64,000 nucleotides of DNA from Planotetraspora mira. Lineage in GTDB: Bacteria; Actinomycetota; Actinomycetes; Streptosporangiales; Streptosporangiaceae. The notes under the pieces are model-generated. The model was not told the DNA's origin, searched no databases, and saw nothing but the letters and a program-made list of their open reading frames with translations. Positions within the stretch are counted from its first letter, which is position 1. Each line of letters opens with the position of its first letter. Position numbers and translations under genes: made by a program. This document shows positions 35,364 through 44,364 of the stretch, piece after piece. The stretch covers positions 62,001-126,000 of the forward strand of contig NZ_BOOO01000031.1 of the NCBI RefSeq assembly GCF_016863275.1, written 5' to 3'.

Positions 35364-36737
35364 TCATCGCTCGGCTCTGTTCAGCGCGGCGGTGGCCTTC
35401 TCCTCGGCCTTGCCCAGTTCCGCGGCGGGGTCGGCGTCCTTGCGCGTCAGGATGGCCTGCTGCACGGTGTCGAGCGCCGCGTACATGTCCTGGCCCGCGA
35501 CGGCCGGCTCGGTGACGAACTCCTGCGCGGCGACGCCGTCCTCGTACGGCTTGAAGTTGTCCACCGGCACGTTGGCGTGCTTGCGCTCGGCGGCCAGGAC
35601 CGGGGCCGCGACCGTCGAGCCGTACGGCGACACGTAGGGGAACCCGATCGGCACCTGGTCCGCCGCCTTGGCCGCGGCCACGCTCTCCGCGAAGGCCGGG
35701 TCGTATTTCGGCTTGAGGTAGTAGAAGTCGATCCACTTCACCGCCGCGGCGCGCTGAGTCGCGGTGGCCTTGGGGCTGACCACCGCGATCTGCCCGCCGA
35801 GCAGGGTGGCGGGGGTGCCTCCCGACGGGAGGGCGGCCATGCCGAACACGTCGGGAGTGCCACCGAACTGGGTGGCGAACTCGGTGTAGGAGCTCGGGGT
35901 GGCGATCATCATGGCCACCTTGCCCGCCGCGAAGTCCTTCGCGAGGTCGCCCGCGTTGCGCAGGTGCTGGGTGCCCATCGAGTCGTCCTGCCACCGCATC
36001 GCCTTGAGCAGGTCGAGGACGTTGCGGGATTGCGGGGTGTCGAGCGTCGCGACGGTCTTGCCTCCGCTGTCCTGCTGCAGGCGCCCGCCGAAGGTGTAGC
36101 CCATGGCGGTGAAGATCCAGCCTCCGGTGTTGTTCGTGGTCGGGACGGCGAAGCCCGGCACCCCCGTCTTCCCCTGGATCGCCTTCGCCGCCGTACGGAC
36201 CTCGTCCCAGGTCGTCGGTGGTTTGGCCGGATCGAGGCCCGCCTTGCCGAACAGGTCCCGGTTGTAGGCCAGGCCGAGGGCGAACTCGCTGGTGGGCAGG
36301 CCGAAGATGTGGCCGGCCTGGTCGGTGGCGGGGGCGAGGGCACGCTTGTCGAACTCGGTGGCGTGCGGAAGCTTGCCGACCTCGGTGGTGATGTCGGCGA
36401 TCTGACGCCGCTTGGCCAGCCCGGCGGGCTCGGTGAGCGGGACCCGGAAGACCGTCTCCAACTGGCCACCGGCCAGACGGGTGGCGAAGGTCTTGGGGTC
36501 CCACACGGACTCGTGCGGCTCAACCTTGATGTCCGGGTTGGCCTTCTCGAACGCCGCCACCTGGTCGAGGAACTGCTGGCGTACGTTCTGCTGGGTCGTG
36601 GGCGGCAGGTCGCCGATGGTGATCAGTGTCTTGCCGCCGGAACCGGACTCGGATGAGCCGGACGAACCGGACGAGCAGCCGGCGACCGCCGCGACGATGA
36701 GCGCGGCGGCGAACAGGCCCGGCATCTGGACTCGCAT
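35364..36737 (-). CDS. Oligosaccharide-binding lipoprotein
   Basis: Extracytoplasmic receptor of a CUT1 importer, 457 residues. The lipobox VAGC puts the lipidated Cys at 21, followed by a Ser/Gly-rich linker. The fold is the MalE-like extracellular solute-binding protein type 1: TTQQNVRQQFLDQVAAFEKANPDIKV, then TYDEV-like TTWDEVRTAAKAI and AVVSPKATATQRAAAVKWIDF. First gene of the transporter operon, divergent from the beta-mannosidase gene across an operator (36898-36913). The ligand is probably a manno- or galacto-oligosaccharide; inferred from neighbours. Confidence 0.92.
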   Translation of the reverse strand: MRVQMPGLFAAALIVAAVAGCSSGSSGSSESGSGGKTLITIGDLPPTTQQNVRQQFLDQVAAFEKANPDIKVEPHESVWDPKTFATRLAGGQLETVFRVPLTEPAGLAKRRQIADITTEVGKLPHATEFDKRALAPATDQAGHIFGLPTSEFALGLAYNRDLFGKAGLDPAKPPTTWDEVRTAAKAIQGKTGVPGFAVPTTNNTGGWIFTAMGYTFGGRLQQDSGGKTVATLDTPQSRNVLDLLKAMRWQDDSMGTQHLRNAGDLAKDFAAGKVAMMIATPSSYTEFATQFGGTPDVFGMAALPSGGTPATLLGGQIAVVSPKATATQRAAAVKWIDFYYLKPKYDPAFAESVAAAKAADQVPIGFPYVSPYGSTVAAPVLAAERKHANVPVDNFKPYEDGVAAQEFVTEPAVAGQDMYAALDTVQQAILTRKDADPAAELGKAEEKATAALNRAER

Positions 36738-36897
36738 GAGAGCTCCGTTCAGGGGGTGGGACCTTCTTTTGCGTGGCCGTCACTATGGGTTAACAAACTG
36801 CCATTTGTCAATGGGGTTCATGAAGCGCATCAGTAGTGGCCACCTGTCAGTCATGCAGGCTATTGACGAGGATTAATGCTGGTCGTACGGTCATATC

Positions 36898-36913
36898 ACT
36901 TACGCGCTTAAGT
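36898..36913. promoter_or_regulatory. Operator of the second LacI regulon (copy 2)
   Basis: ACTTACGCGCTTAAGT lies between the divergent binding-protein and beta-mannosidase genes, 28 bases before the GTG start of the latter. It differs from the copy at 29209-29224 at two positions. TATTGACGAGG (about 36860) could supply a -35 just upstream. Confidence 0.7.
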
Positions 36914-36940
36914 ATCACTTCGGAGACATTGGGAGATCAT

Positions 36941-39337
36941 GTGAGCCCGTACCGCCCGTTGGACCGCGGCTGGACTGCGAGCACCGCCTCGACCGAGCCG
37001 CCCATCGAGGGGGTGCCCGCCACCGTCCCCGGCTCCGTGCACACCGACCTGCTCGCGGCCGGTCTCATCGACGATCCCTATCTGGACGACAACGAGAGCG
37101 GGCTGGCCTGGATCGGCCGCGCGCGGTGGCGGTACGCCACCGAGTTCACGATGTCCCCGGCCGACGACGGCTGCGACCGGGCTGACCTGGTGTTCGAGGG
37201 CCTGGACACGGTCGCGACGGTGTCGGTCAACGAGATCGAGGTCGGGACCGTGGCCAACATGCACAGGACCTACCGCTTTCCGGTGCGCGAGTTGCTCCGT
37301 GACGGCCGCAACACCCTGACCGTGCACTTCGAGTCGCCCTACCGCTACGCGGAGGACCGGAGGGCCGAGCTCGGTGAGCGTCCCGGCCCGTATCCGGAGC
37401 CCTACCAGTTCATCCGCAAGATGGCCTGCAACTTCGGCTGGGACTGGGGCCCCACGCTCGTCACCGCCGGCATCTGGCGGCCCGTCGGCCTGCACACCTG
37501 GAACACCGCCCGGCTCGCCCAGGTCCGTCCCGAGGTCACTCTGAACGGCGACGACGGCCTGGTACGGGTCCACGTCATGGTGGAGCGGGCCGCCGACATC
37601 CCGCTCACGCTGACCGCCGCGGTCGCCGGAACCTCCGTGCGGGTGCCGCTGGCGCCGGGCGAGTGCGAGACCGTGCTTGAGCTGCGGGTGCGAGAGCCCG
37701 CCCGGTGGTGGCCGCGCGGGTACGGCGCGCAGGCCCTGCACCAGCTCACCGTGGTGCTCGAGGAGACCGGCGAGACCTGGCGGCGCAGGGTGGGCTTCCG
37801 CTCGATCCGGCTGGACACGACTCCGGACGCGGACGGGTCGGCCTTCACCCTCGTCGTCAACGACGTGCCGGTGTTCGTGCGCGGCGCCAACTGGATCCCC
37901 GACGACTGCTTTCCCGCCCGGATCAGCCGTGAGCGCCTGGCCGAGCGCTTCGCCCAGGCATGCGACGCCCAGGTGAACCTGCTGCGCGTGTGGGGCGGCG
38001 GGCTGTACGAGAGCGACGACTTCTACGACCTGGCCGACGAGCAGGGCCTCCTGGTCTTCCAGGACTTCACGTTCGCCTGCGCCGCCTACCCGGAGGAGGA
38101 ACCGCTCTACTCCGAAGTGGCGGCCGAGGCCCGCGAGCAGGTGGTGCGTCTGGCGCCGCACCCCAGCCTGGCGCTGTGGATCGGCAACAACGAGAACTTC
38201 ATGGGCTACGCCGACTGGGGCTGGCGGGAGCCGCTCGCGGGTCGCACCTGGGGCGAGGCCTACTACCTGGACGTGCTCCCCCGCGTCGTCGCGGAGCTGG
38301 ACCCGACGAGACCGTACTGGCCGGGCACGCCGTACTCCGGGGACACCGGCCGCCATCCCAACGCTCCCGAGCAGGGCACCGTGCACATCTGGGACGTCTG
38401 GAACGACCTCGACTACACCCACTACGCGAACTGGCGGCCGCGCTTCGTCGCCGAGTTCGGATTCCAGGGCCCGCCGGCCTATGCCACCCTGCGCCGCTCG
38501 GTGACAGGGGGCCCGCTCACCGCCGACTCCTCGCACCAGAAGGCGGACGACGGCCAGGGCAAGCTCCTGCGCGGGATGGCCGGCCACCTGCCGCCTCCCG
38601 CGACGTTCGACGACTGGCATTACTACAGCCAGCTCAACCAGGCCAGGGCGGTGACCTTCGGTGTCGAGAGGTTCCGCGCGCTCATGCCGTACTGCATGGG
38701 CACGATCGTCTGGCAGCTCAACGACTGCTGGCCGGTCACCTCCTGGTCCGCCATCGACGGGGACGGGCGCCGCAAGCCCCTCTGGTACGCGCTGCGCCGC
38801 GCCTACGCCGACCGCCTGCTGACCGTGCAGGGCGGCGACCTCGTCGCGATCAATGACAGCGCGGACCCGTGGTCGGGCGAGCTGAGCCTGGTCCGGCACG
38901 GTCTCACCGGCGAGCCGCTGGCCAAGGATTCGGTGCGGGTCCTCGTGCCGCCCCGGAGCGTGGCCCGGATTCCGATGGCGCGCCCCGTGGCCACCCCCGC
39001 CGACCCGGCGGCGGAGCTGCTGGTGGCCGGCCTGGGCGACGCGCGAACGGTCCACTTCTTCGCCGAGGACACCGCGGTCGCCTTTCCCTCCGCCGACTTC
39101 GACGCCGAGGCGCGGCCGGTGGCGGACGGCTACCTCGTCACCGTCACCGCCAGGACGATCCTGCGCGACCTCGCGCTCTTCCCGGACCGGCTCGATCCGG
39201 ACGCCACCGTGGACGACATGATGATCACGCTGTTGCCCGGTGAGCGAACGGTGTTCCGCGTCCGCAGCTCCCGGGACCTCGATCCCGGCGCGCTCACGTG
39301 CCCTCCGGTGCTGCGCTGCGTCAACGACACGAAGTAG
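36941..39337 (+). CDS. GH2 beta-mannosidase
   Basis: Glycosidase of 798 residues without a signal peptide, so it acts inside the cell on imported oligosaccharides. The GH2 sugar-binding domain, an immunoglobulin-like domain and the TIM barrel follow in order. The early motif WDWGPTLVTAGIW and the barrel RVWGGGLYESDDFYDLADEQGLLVFQDF are typical of beta-mannosidases. Glu418 (IGNNEN) is the acid/base and Glu505 (AEFGFQGPP) the nucleophile. GGGAG lies five bases before the GTG at 36941; the frame is open further upstream, but the operator lies there. It heads an operon with the next two genes. Confidence 0.93.
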   Translation: MSPYRPLDRGWTASTASTEPPIEGVPATVPGSVHTDLLAAGLIDDPYLDDNESGLAWIGRARWRYATEFTMSPADDGCDRADLVFEGLDTVATVSVNEIEVGTVANMHRTYRFPVRELLRDGRNTLTVHFESPYRYAEDRRAELGERPGPYPEPYQFIRKMACNFGWDWGPTLVTAGIWRPVGLHTWNTARLAQVRPEVTLNGDDGLVRVHVMVERAADIPLTLTAAVAGTSVRVPLAPGECETVLELRVREPARWWPRGYGAQALHQLTVVLEETGETWRRRVGFRSIRLDTTPDADGSAFTLVVNDVPVFVRGANWIPDDCFPARISRERLAERFAQACDAQVNLLRVWGGGLYESDDFYDLADEQGLLVFQDFTFACAAYPEEEPLYSEVAAEAREQVVRLAPHPSLALWIGNNENFMGYADWGWREPLAGRTWGEAYYLDVLPRVVAELDPTRPYWPGTPYSGDTGRHPNAPEQGTVHIWDVWNDLDYTHYANWRPRFVAEFGFQGPPAYATLRRSVTGGPLTADSSHQKADDGQGKLLRGMAGHLPPPATFDDWHYYSQLNQARAVTFGVERFRALMPYCMGTIVWQLNDCWPVTSWSAIDGDGRRKPLWYALRRAYADRLLTVQGGDLVAINDSADPWSGELSLVRHGLTGEPLAKDSVRVLVPPRSVARIPMARPVATPADPAAELLVAGLGDARTVHFFAEDTAVAFPSADFDAEARPVADGYLVTVTARTILRDLALFPDRLDPDATVDDMMITLLPGERTVFRVRSSRDLDPGALTCPPVLRCVNDTK

Positions 39338-39342
39338 GACCC

Positions 39343-41031
39343 ATGCGACTCGACGAATACGTGGCCGAACTGGACACCCGATACGACGCGGACACCCGGC
39401 TGCCCTGGTGCCATGCCACCGGCCCCGGCTATCACACCCGCGTGCCCGAAGGCGCCCGCGCGCACCAGACGAGGGAGGCGGCCGATTACGCCATCGCGCT
39501 CCTGGGGCTGGGCCGGGCCGACCGGGCCGGGGAGGTGCTGGACGCGCTGGTCGACCTGCAGGTGACCGACCCCCTCGCGGCCCACTACGGGATCTGGGGA
39601 TGGTTCCTGGAGGAGCCGCCTGAGCGGATGGAACCGGCCGACTGGAACTGGGCGGACTTCATCGGGGTACGGCTGGCGCAGATCCTGGCCGTCCACGGCG
39701 AGCGGCTCGCACCCGAACTGCGGGAGCGGGTGCGCACCGCGCTGCACCACGCGGCGATGGCGATCTTCCGGCGGAACGTCGACCCCGGCTACACCAACAT
39801 CGCGGTGATGGGCGCGGTGACCGCCGCCGCGGCGGCGGAGATCCTCCGTCCCGGCCCTCCGGCTTCCGATCTTCCGCGGGGAGGCCCCCTCGACTCCGAA
39901 CTCCTGCTGGACTTCGGCCGGCGGCGTCTGCGCGCCGTCCTCGCCCTGCACGACGAGAACGGCGGATTCACCGAGTACAACTCCCCGGCGTATGGACGGG
40001 TGGTGCTCGAAGAGCTGGAGCGGGCCACACTGATCGTCGCCGACACCGGGTTCAGGGCCGTCGCGGAGCAGTTGAGGGAGCGTACGTGGGCGGCGCTCGC
40101 CGCGTGCTTCCACCCCGGGACGGGTCAGCTCGCCGGCCCGATGAGCCGCGCCTACCACGACTGGATCCAGTCGGACCTGGCCGCCTATCTGCAGGCCCAG
40201 ACGGGCGCTCCGATCGTGCCTCGCAAGGAGACTTCCGGGGACGACGCCCCGGCCGCGCCGCTCCTGGTGCCGCCGCTGCCCTGCCCGCAAACCGTCGCCG
40301 AGCGGTTCCGCGCCCTCCCCACCACGCCGTTCCAAACGCACACGCGCTTCAACCCCACGACGACCGGCACCTCCTGGTTCGCCGAGGACGCCTGCCTGGG
40401 CTCGGCCGACGAGGAGTTCGCCTGGGTCCAGCGGCGTCCCGTGCTCGGATACTGGCGGACGCCCGACGACCCCGCCGTGGCCCTGCGCGCCCGGATGCTG
40501 CTCAACGGCCACGACCTCAGCGCCGCCTGGTGCCGCCAGCATCAGGACGGCCCACGCGTCCTGTCCGCCTGGTGGCTCAGCTACGACTCCGGCGACTTCC
40601 ACCCGGCTCTGGACCGGCCCGCCGGGAGCGTCTTCCGCATCGACGACCTGCGGCTGAGCGTCTCCTTGCGCGGCCGCGGGGTGGAGGTGCGCGAGGTGCG
40701 CGACGGCGTGTTCGCGCTGGCCGCCGGAGACCGCCAGGCGGTGGTGCACACCGTGCCCGCGGAGTTCCTCGGCCGGACGAGGACGTGGCGGGCGGCCGAA
40801 GGCGACGGCGAGGTGCGCGTCGAGGTGGATCTGCACGCCGGGCCGTCCGCGTCGGTCGATTTCCACGAGGCCCGGCTGCGTGCCGCCTTCGCCGTGGAGC
40901 TGATCACGACGGGCACGCCGCCCCGCACGGCCGCACTGACCGGCGAGCAGGACGCGGCGGAGCTGATCCGCTGGCGCTGGGACGGTCTGGCCGTCTCCAC
41001 GCCGCTCGACCCGACGCCCTTCGACAGGTAG
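39343..41031 (+). CDS. Unknown alpha/alpha-toroid-like protein in the beta-mannosidase operon (562 aa)
   Basis: Cytoplasmic protein of 562 residues, family not identified. The N-terminal half is helical with motifs DWNWADFIGVRLAQIL, RRNVDPGYTNIAVMGAV and NGGFTEYNSPAYGRVVLEELE. These suggest an (alpha/alpha) toroid as in heparinase-like lyases and several glycoside hydrolases. The C-terminal half (about 330-560) is beta-rich, with FAEDACLGSADEEFAWVQRRP and VVHTVPAEF. Tyr and Glu pairs in the motifs could be catalytic. It starts five bases after the beta-mannosidase stop and is followed after 57 bases by a GH50-like gene. It may be a lyase or hydrolase of a new or poorly known family. Confidence 0.8.
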   Translation: MRLDEYVAELDTRYDADTRLPWCHATGPGYHTRVPEGARAHQTREAADYAIALLGLGRADRAGEVLDALVDLQVTDPLAAHYGIWGWFLEEPPERMEPADWNWADFIGVRLAQILAVHGERLAPELRERVRTALHHAAMAIFRRNVDPGYTNIAVMGAVTAAAAAEILRPGPPASDLPRGGPLDSELLLDFGRRRLRAVLALHDENGGFTEYNSPAYGRVVLEELERATLIVADTGFRAVAEQLRERTWAALAACFHPGTGQLAGPMSRAYHDWIQSDLAAYLQAQTGAPIVPRKETSGDDAPAAPLLVPPLPCPQTVAERFRALPTTPFQTHTRFNPTTTGTSWFAEDACLGSADEEFAWVQRRPVLGYWRTPDDPAVALRARMLLNGHDLSAAWCRQHQDGPRVLSAWWLSYDSGDFHPALDRPAGSVFRIDDLRLSVSLRGRGVEVREVRDGVFALAAGDRQAVVHTVPAEFLGRTRTWRAAEGDGEVRVEVDLHAGPSASVDFHEARLRAAFAVELITTGTPPRTAALTGEQDAAELIRWRWDGLAVSTPLDPTPFDR

Positions 41032-41088
41032 CGGCCTCCCGGACCGCTACGGACGTCCGCAAACCAGCGCGAGACAAAGGAGCCCCCC

Positions 41089-42696
41089 ATGCCCGAGATA
41101 TCGCGACGACACCTGCTCATCGGCGTACCGGCCCTCGCGGTGGCCGGTGTGCTTGCCGGGCGGGGAACCGCCGAGGCGGCGACCGGCCAGGCCGCCGGCG
41201 CCAACCTGGTCGATCGGTACGGGCAGTACCTCCACCAGGACTGGCCGAGCAAGGTCACGTCGGACGAACAGTTGCGGCGCGAGTACGCCGAGGAGGCGGC
41301 GAAGCTCTCCGGCGTCGCCCTCGACCGGGCCGCCTACGACCGGTACGGCGGCCTGAAGAGCCTGGGACGCCATGCGGCCACCGGATACTTCCGGCTGCAC
41401 AAGGTGGATGGCCGCTGGTGGTTCGTCACGCCTGACGGCCACCTGTTCTTCCTCAAGGGCGTCGACGCCTTCTCCTACGACGAGTGGGGCTACGGCACCC
41501 TGTACAAGAACGCCGACGGCAGCCCGCGGGAGGTGTTCGAGGAGTTGCCGGACCCAGAGCGGTTCCCTGACGCTTATGCCGTCGTCCAGCAGGGGCTTCA
41601 GACGGTGAACTTCATCAAGGCCAATCTGCGGCGCAAGTACGGCGACGACTACCAGGCGAAATGGCGCGACGTCAGCAGGCGCCGCATGATCGACTGGGGC
41701 TTCAACGCCCAGGGCAAGTGGCAGCGGGATCCGTCGGTCGCGATGCCGTACATCGAACGGGCGCCGACCCCTGCCGATGTGATCACCGTGCAGTGGGGCA
41801 TCGACCCGTTCGACCCGGACTTCTCCAAGAAGCTCGACCGCGCGTTCCGGGACTTCGGCATGCGGCACTACCGGAACGACCCGTGGCTGATCGGATACTT
41901 CTTCGAGAACGAGCGAGGGTGGAACAGCGACGTCGTGTCCACCGTGCTTCAGCGGGACTCCGGCCTGCCGGCGAAGCGGGCGTTCGTCCACCACCTCCGG
42001 CAGGCCTACGACGGCGACCTCGCCCGCGTCAACGCGATGCTCGGGACCGACGCCGACTCGTTCCACGCGCTCGCGGACGTGGTGATCGACATCCGCAAGG
42101 TGCCCGGCGACGATGTGAAGGCGTTCATCACCCGGGCTTCGCAGACCTACTTCAAGAAGGTCCGCGACGCGATCAGGCGCCAGGACCCGCACCACCTTTT
42201 CCTCGGTTCGTCCCTGGTGGCGACCTGGCGGACGAGCCTGGAGTGGAACGTCGGCGGGATCGATCACCTCGACGCCATCTCCTTCGACTGGTACTCGGAC
42301 AGCGCCGACTATCTGAAGCAGTACGAGGCGTACGACAAGCCGATCGTGAATCTCGAGTTCTGTTTCTCCCATCCCGACCGCGGTCTCACCACGCCCAACG
42401 CCGCGATCAGCGCCACCGACATCGCGAACCGCGGCGAGAAGTTCCAGGCGTTCGTCGAGGCGCAGGCGAAGAGCCCGGTGTTCGTGGGATTCTCCTGGTT
42501 CGCGAACTACGACCAGGCGGTGACGATGAAGCCCGGCGCCACCGAGGCGTTCAACACCGGACTGGTGAATCAGCAGGACCAGCCGTACACCGAGATGACC
42601 GACATCATGCGCCGGACGAACCGGAACATCGAGGCCGTGCACCTGCGCGCCTCGGTGGACCGGCCGGTTCCCGAGGTGGGGAGTCCGGCTTCCTGA
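41089..42696 (+). CDS. Tat-exported GH50-like glycoside hydrolase
   Basis: Enzyme of 535 residues, clearly homologous to the barrel of the 966-residue enzyme at 29429. A twin-arginine signal (SRRHLLIG, residues 5-12, then AVAGVLAGRGTAEAA) leads it to the Tat route. The shared block YGQYLHQDWPSKVTSDEQL opens the mature part. Glu275 (GYFFENERGW) and Glu423 (NLEFCF) match the presumed catalytic pair. It has no discoidin modules. AAAGGAGCC lies before the ATG. As third gene of the beta-mannosidase operon it may cut the same polymer as its paralogue. Confidence 0.83.
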   Translation: MPEISRRHLLIGVPALAVAGVLAGRGTAEAATGQAAGANLVDRYGQYLHQDWPSKVTSDEQLRREYAEEAAKLSGVALDRAAYDRYGGLKSLGRHAATGYFRLHKVDGRWWFVTPDGHLFFLKGVDAFSYDEWGYGTLYKNADGSPREVFEELPDPERFPDAYAVVQQGLQTVNFIKANLRRKYGDDYQAKWRDVSRRRMIDWGFNAQGKWQRDPSVAMPYIERAPTPADVITVQWGIDPFDPDFSKKLDRAFRDFGMRHYRNDPWLIGYFFENERGWNSDVVSTVLQRDSGLPAKRAFVHHLRQAYDGDLARVNAMLGTDADSFHALADVVIDIRKVPGDDVKAFITRASQTYFKKVRDAIRRQDPHHLFLGSSLVATWRTSLEWNVGGIDHLDAISFDWYSDSADYLKQYEAYDKPIVNLEFCFSHPDRGLTTPNAAISATDIANRGEKFQAFVEAQAKSPVFVGFSWFANYDQAVTMKPGATEAFNTGLVNQQDQPYTEMTDIMRRTNRNIEAVHLRASVDRPVPEVGSPAS

Positions 42697-42708
42697 TCGT
42701 CCCCGATC

Positions 42709-42743
42709 TCTACGGGCGCCGCGCTCACGCGGTCGCCCGTAGA
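42709..42743. terminator. Terminator between the GH50-like and MFS genes
   Basis: Arms TCTACGGGCG and CGCCCGTAGA (10 bases) enclose a 15-base GC-rich loop, just after the GH50-like stop. The hairpin overlaps the last codons of the convergent MFS gene, so it serves the plus-strand operon best. Confidence 0.55.
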
Positions 42744-44206
42744 TGCCCGGGTGGCCGCAAGAACACCGCGAGCAGGACCGCTGCGACGACGCAGACCGCC
42801 GTGTTCAGGATCAGGGCGGTGCTGATCCCACGCAGAACGGTGTGCGCGGTCTGGCCGCCCAGTGCATGAATCCGTGCGGTGGCGACGGCCGACATGATCG
42901 GAATGCCCATCGTGATGCCCACCTGCTGGCTCATCGTCGCCAGGCCCGTGGCCAGGCCCTGCTCGTCATCGGGCAGCCCGGACGTCGCGGTGACCATGAA
43001 CCCGACGATCGCGACCAGGTTGGCGATCCCGCCGACGAACGTCGCGGCCAGCAGCACAGTGACCCACCCGGGCCGGTCGCCCAGGAAGATCAGCGGGATC
43101 GTCGCGGCCGCCTGGGTGAGGAAGCCGGCCACGAGGGCGTTCTTGCCGCCGACGGCGCCGATGACCCTCGGGCCGAGGATGCCGCCGACGACGGTCCCCA
43201 CACCCAGCACCGCGAAGGACAGGCCCGCGGCCAGAGGGGAGTAACCCAGAACTTCCTGCAGGTAGAGCGTCAGCAGGAACACCACGGACGTCTCGGTCGC
43301 GAAGGCCGCCAGTCCGGCCACGTTGCCCCAGCCGACGGTCCGCCGGCGCAGCACCCGCATCGGCACCAGCGGTTGCGGCACCCGCTTCTCGATCGCCCAG
43401 AACGCGACCAGCAACCCCGCGCCGGCGACGAGCGCGCCGTACGCATGCGGGCTCCCCCAGGATCTCTCCCCGGCCTGGGTCAGCCCGTACACCACCGCCG
43501 ACAACGCAAGGGTCACGGTGACCGCTCCCGGCACGTCCACCTTGGGACGGCGTTCCGGCCGGCTCTCGGCCAGGACCGCGGGAGCGAGCGCCGAAACGGC
43601 GACGGCGACCGCGACGTTGATGAAGAACGCCCACCGCCAGCTCAGCAGATCGGTGAGCACGCCACCGAGCACGGCTCCGGTCGTGAACCCCGCCGCCATC
43701 AGTGCGCCGTTCAGACCGAGCACCCTGTCCCGCACCGGGCCCTCGGGGAAGGAGGTGGTCAGCAGCGACAGCGCCGCGGGCGTGACCGCGGCGGTCGCCA
43801 GCCCCTGCGCCACCCTGGCGACGATCAGCACCCACGGCGTGCCGGCCAGGCCTCCGACGAGAGAGGCGATGCCGAGTACGGCGATGCCCACCAGAAACAG
43901 GCGACGCCGGCCGAACAGATCGGCGATCCGCCCGAAGAAGAGCGTGAAGCCCGCGGCGCACAGTGAGAAGGCGGTCGCGATCCACTGCAGGCCGCCCAGA
44001 GAGAACCCGACGTCGGCGCCGATGGTCGGCAGGGCGACATTGAGGATGGAGAAGTCGACGGCGAGAGTGAAACCGGCCGTCAGCAACACGGCCAAGATCA
44101 AGCGCTCTCGGCCGCCGATGCCCACGCTGCGCGATGTGCCGTCGCCGACGCCGCCTCGGGAGGCGATGTCGCCGCCGGCGGCGGGTGGCTGATGAAGGCG
44201 GGTCAT
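42725..44206 (-). CDS. DHA2-type MFS drug exporter
   Basis: Proton-coupled exporter of 493 residues with 14 predicted membrane segments. It has motif A (GRIADLFGRRRLFLVG) and motif C-like GAVLGGVLTDLLSWRW, as in EmrB/QacA proteins. The substrate is unknown. It is divergent from an XRE-type regulator across 158 bases, the common drug-efflux arrangement, so it is probably induced by its substrate. Confidence 0.9.
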   Translation of the reverse strand: MTRLHQPPAAGGDIASRGGVGDGTSRSVGIGGRERLILAVLLTAGFTLAVDFSILNVALPTIGADVGFSLGGLQWIATAFSLCAAGFTLFFGRIADLFGRRRLFLVGIAVLGIASLVGGLAGTPWVLIVARVAQGLATAAVTPAALSLLTTSFPEGPVRDRVLGLNGALMAAGFTTGAVLGGVLTDLLSWRWAFFINVAVAVAVSALAPAVLAESRPERRPKVDVPGAVTVTLALSAVVYGLTQAGERSWGSPHAYGALVAGAGLLVAFWAIEKRVPQPLVPMRVLRRRTVGWGNVAGLAAFATETSVVFLLTLYLQEVLGYSPLAAGLSFAVLGVGTVVGGILGPRVIGAVGGKNALVAGFLTQAAATIPLIFLGDRPGWVTVLLAATFVGGIANLVAIVGFMVTATSGLPDDEQGLATGLATMSQQVGITMGIPIMSAVATARIHALGGQTAHTVLRGISTALILNTAVCVVAAVLLAVFLRPPGHLRATA

Positions 44207-44364
44207 ATCAGGTGATCCCTTTCAGAGCGGTGGGGACGGTCCCGCCGTCCCGCCTCAGACTCTGGAAGAGGCCGGGATCCGCGACCACACCCGGCTGAGT
44301 CGAGCACCGCGCTGCCCACCACTGCGTTGCCTAGCACTGACAGGGACAGGCACACAGCCGGCGA

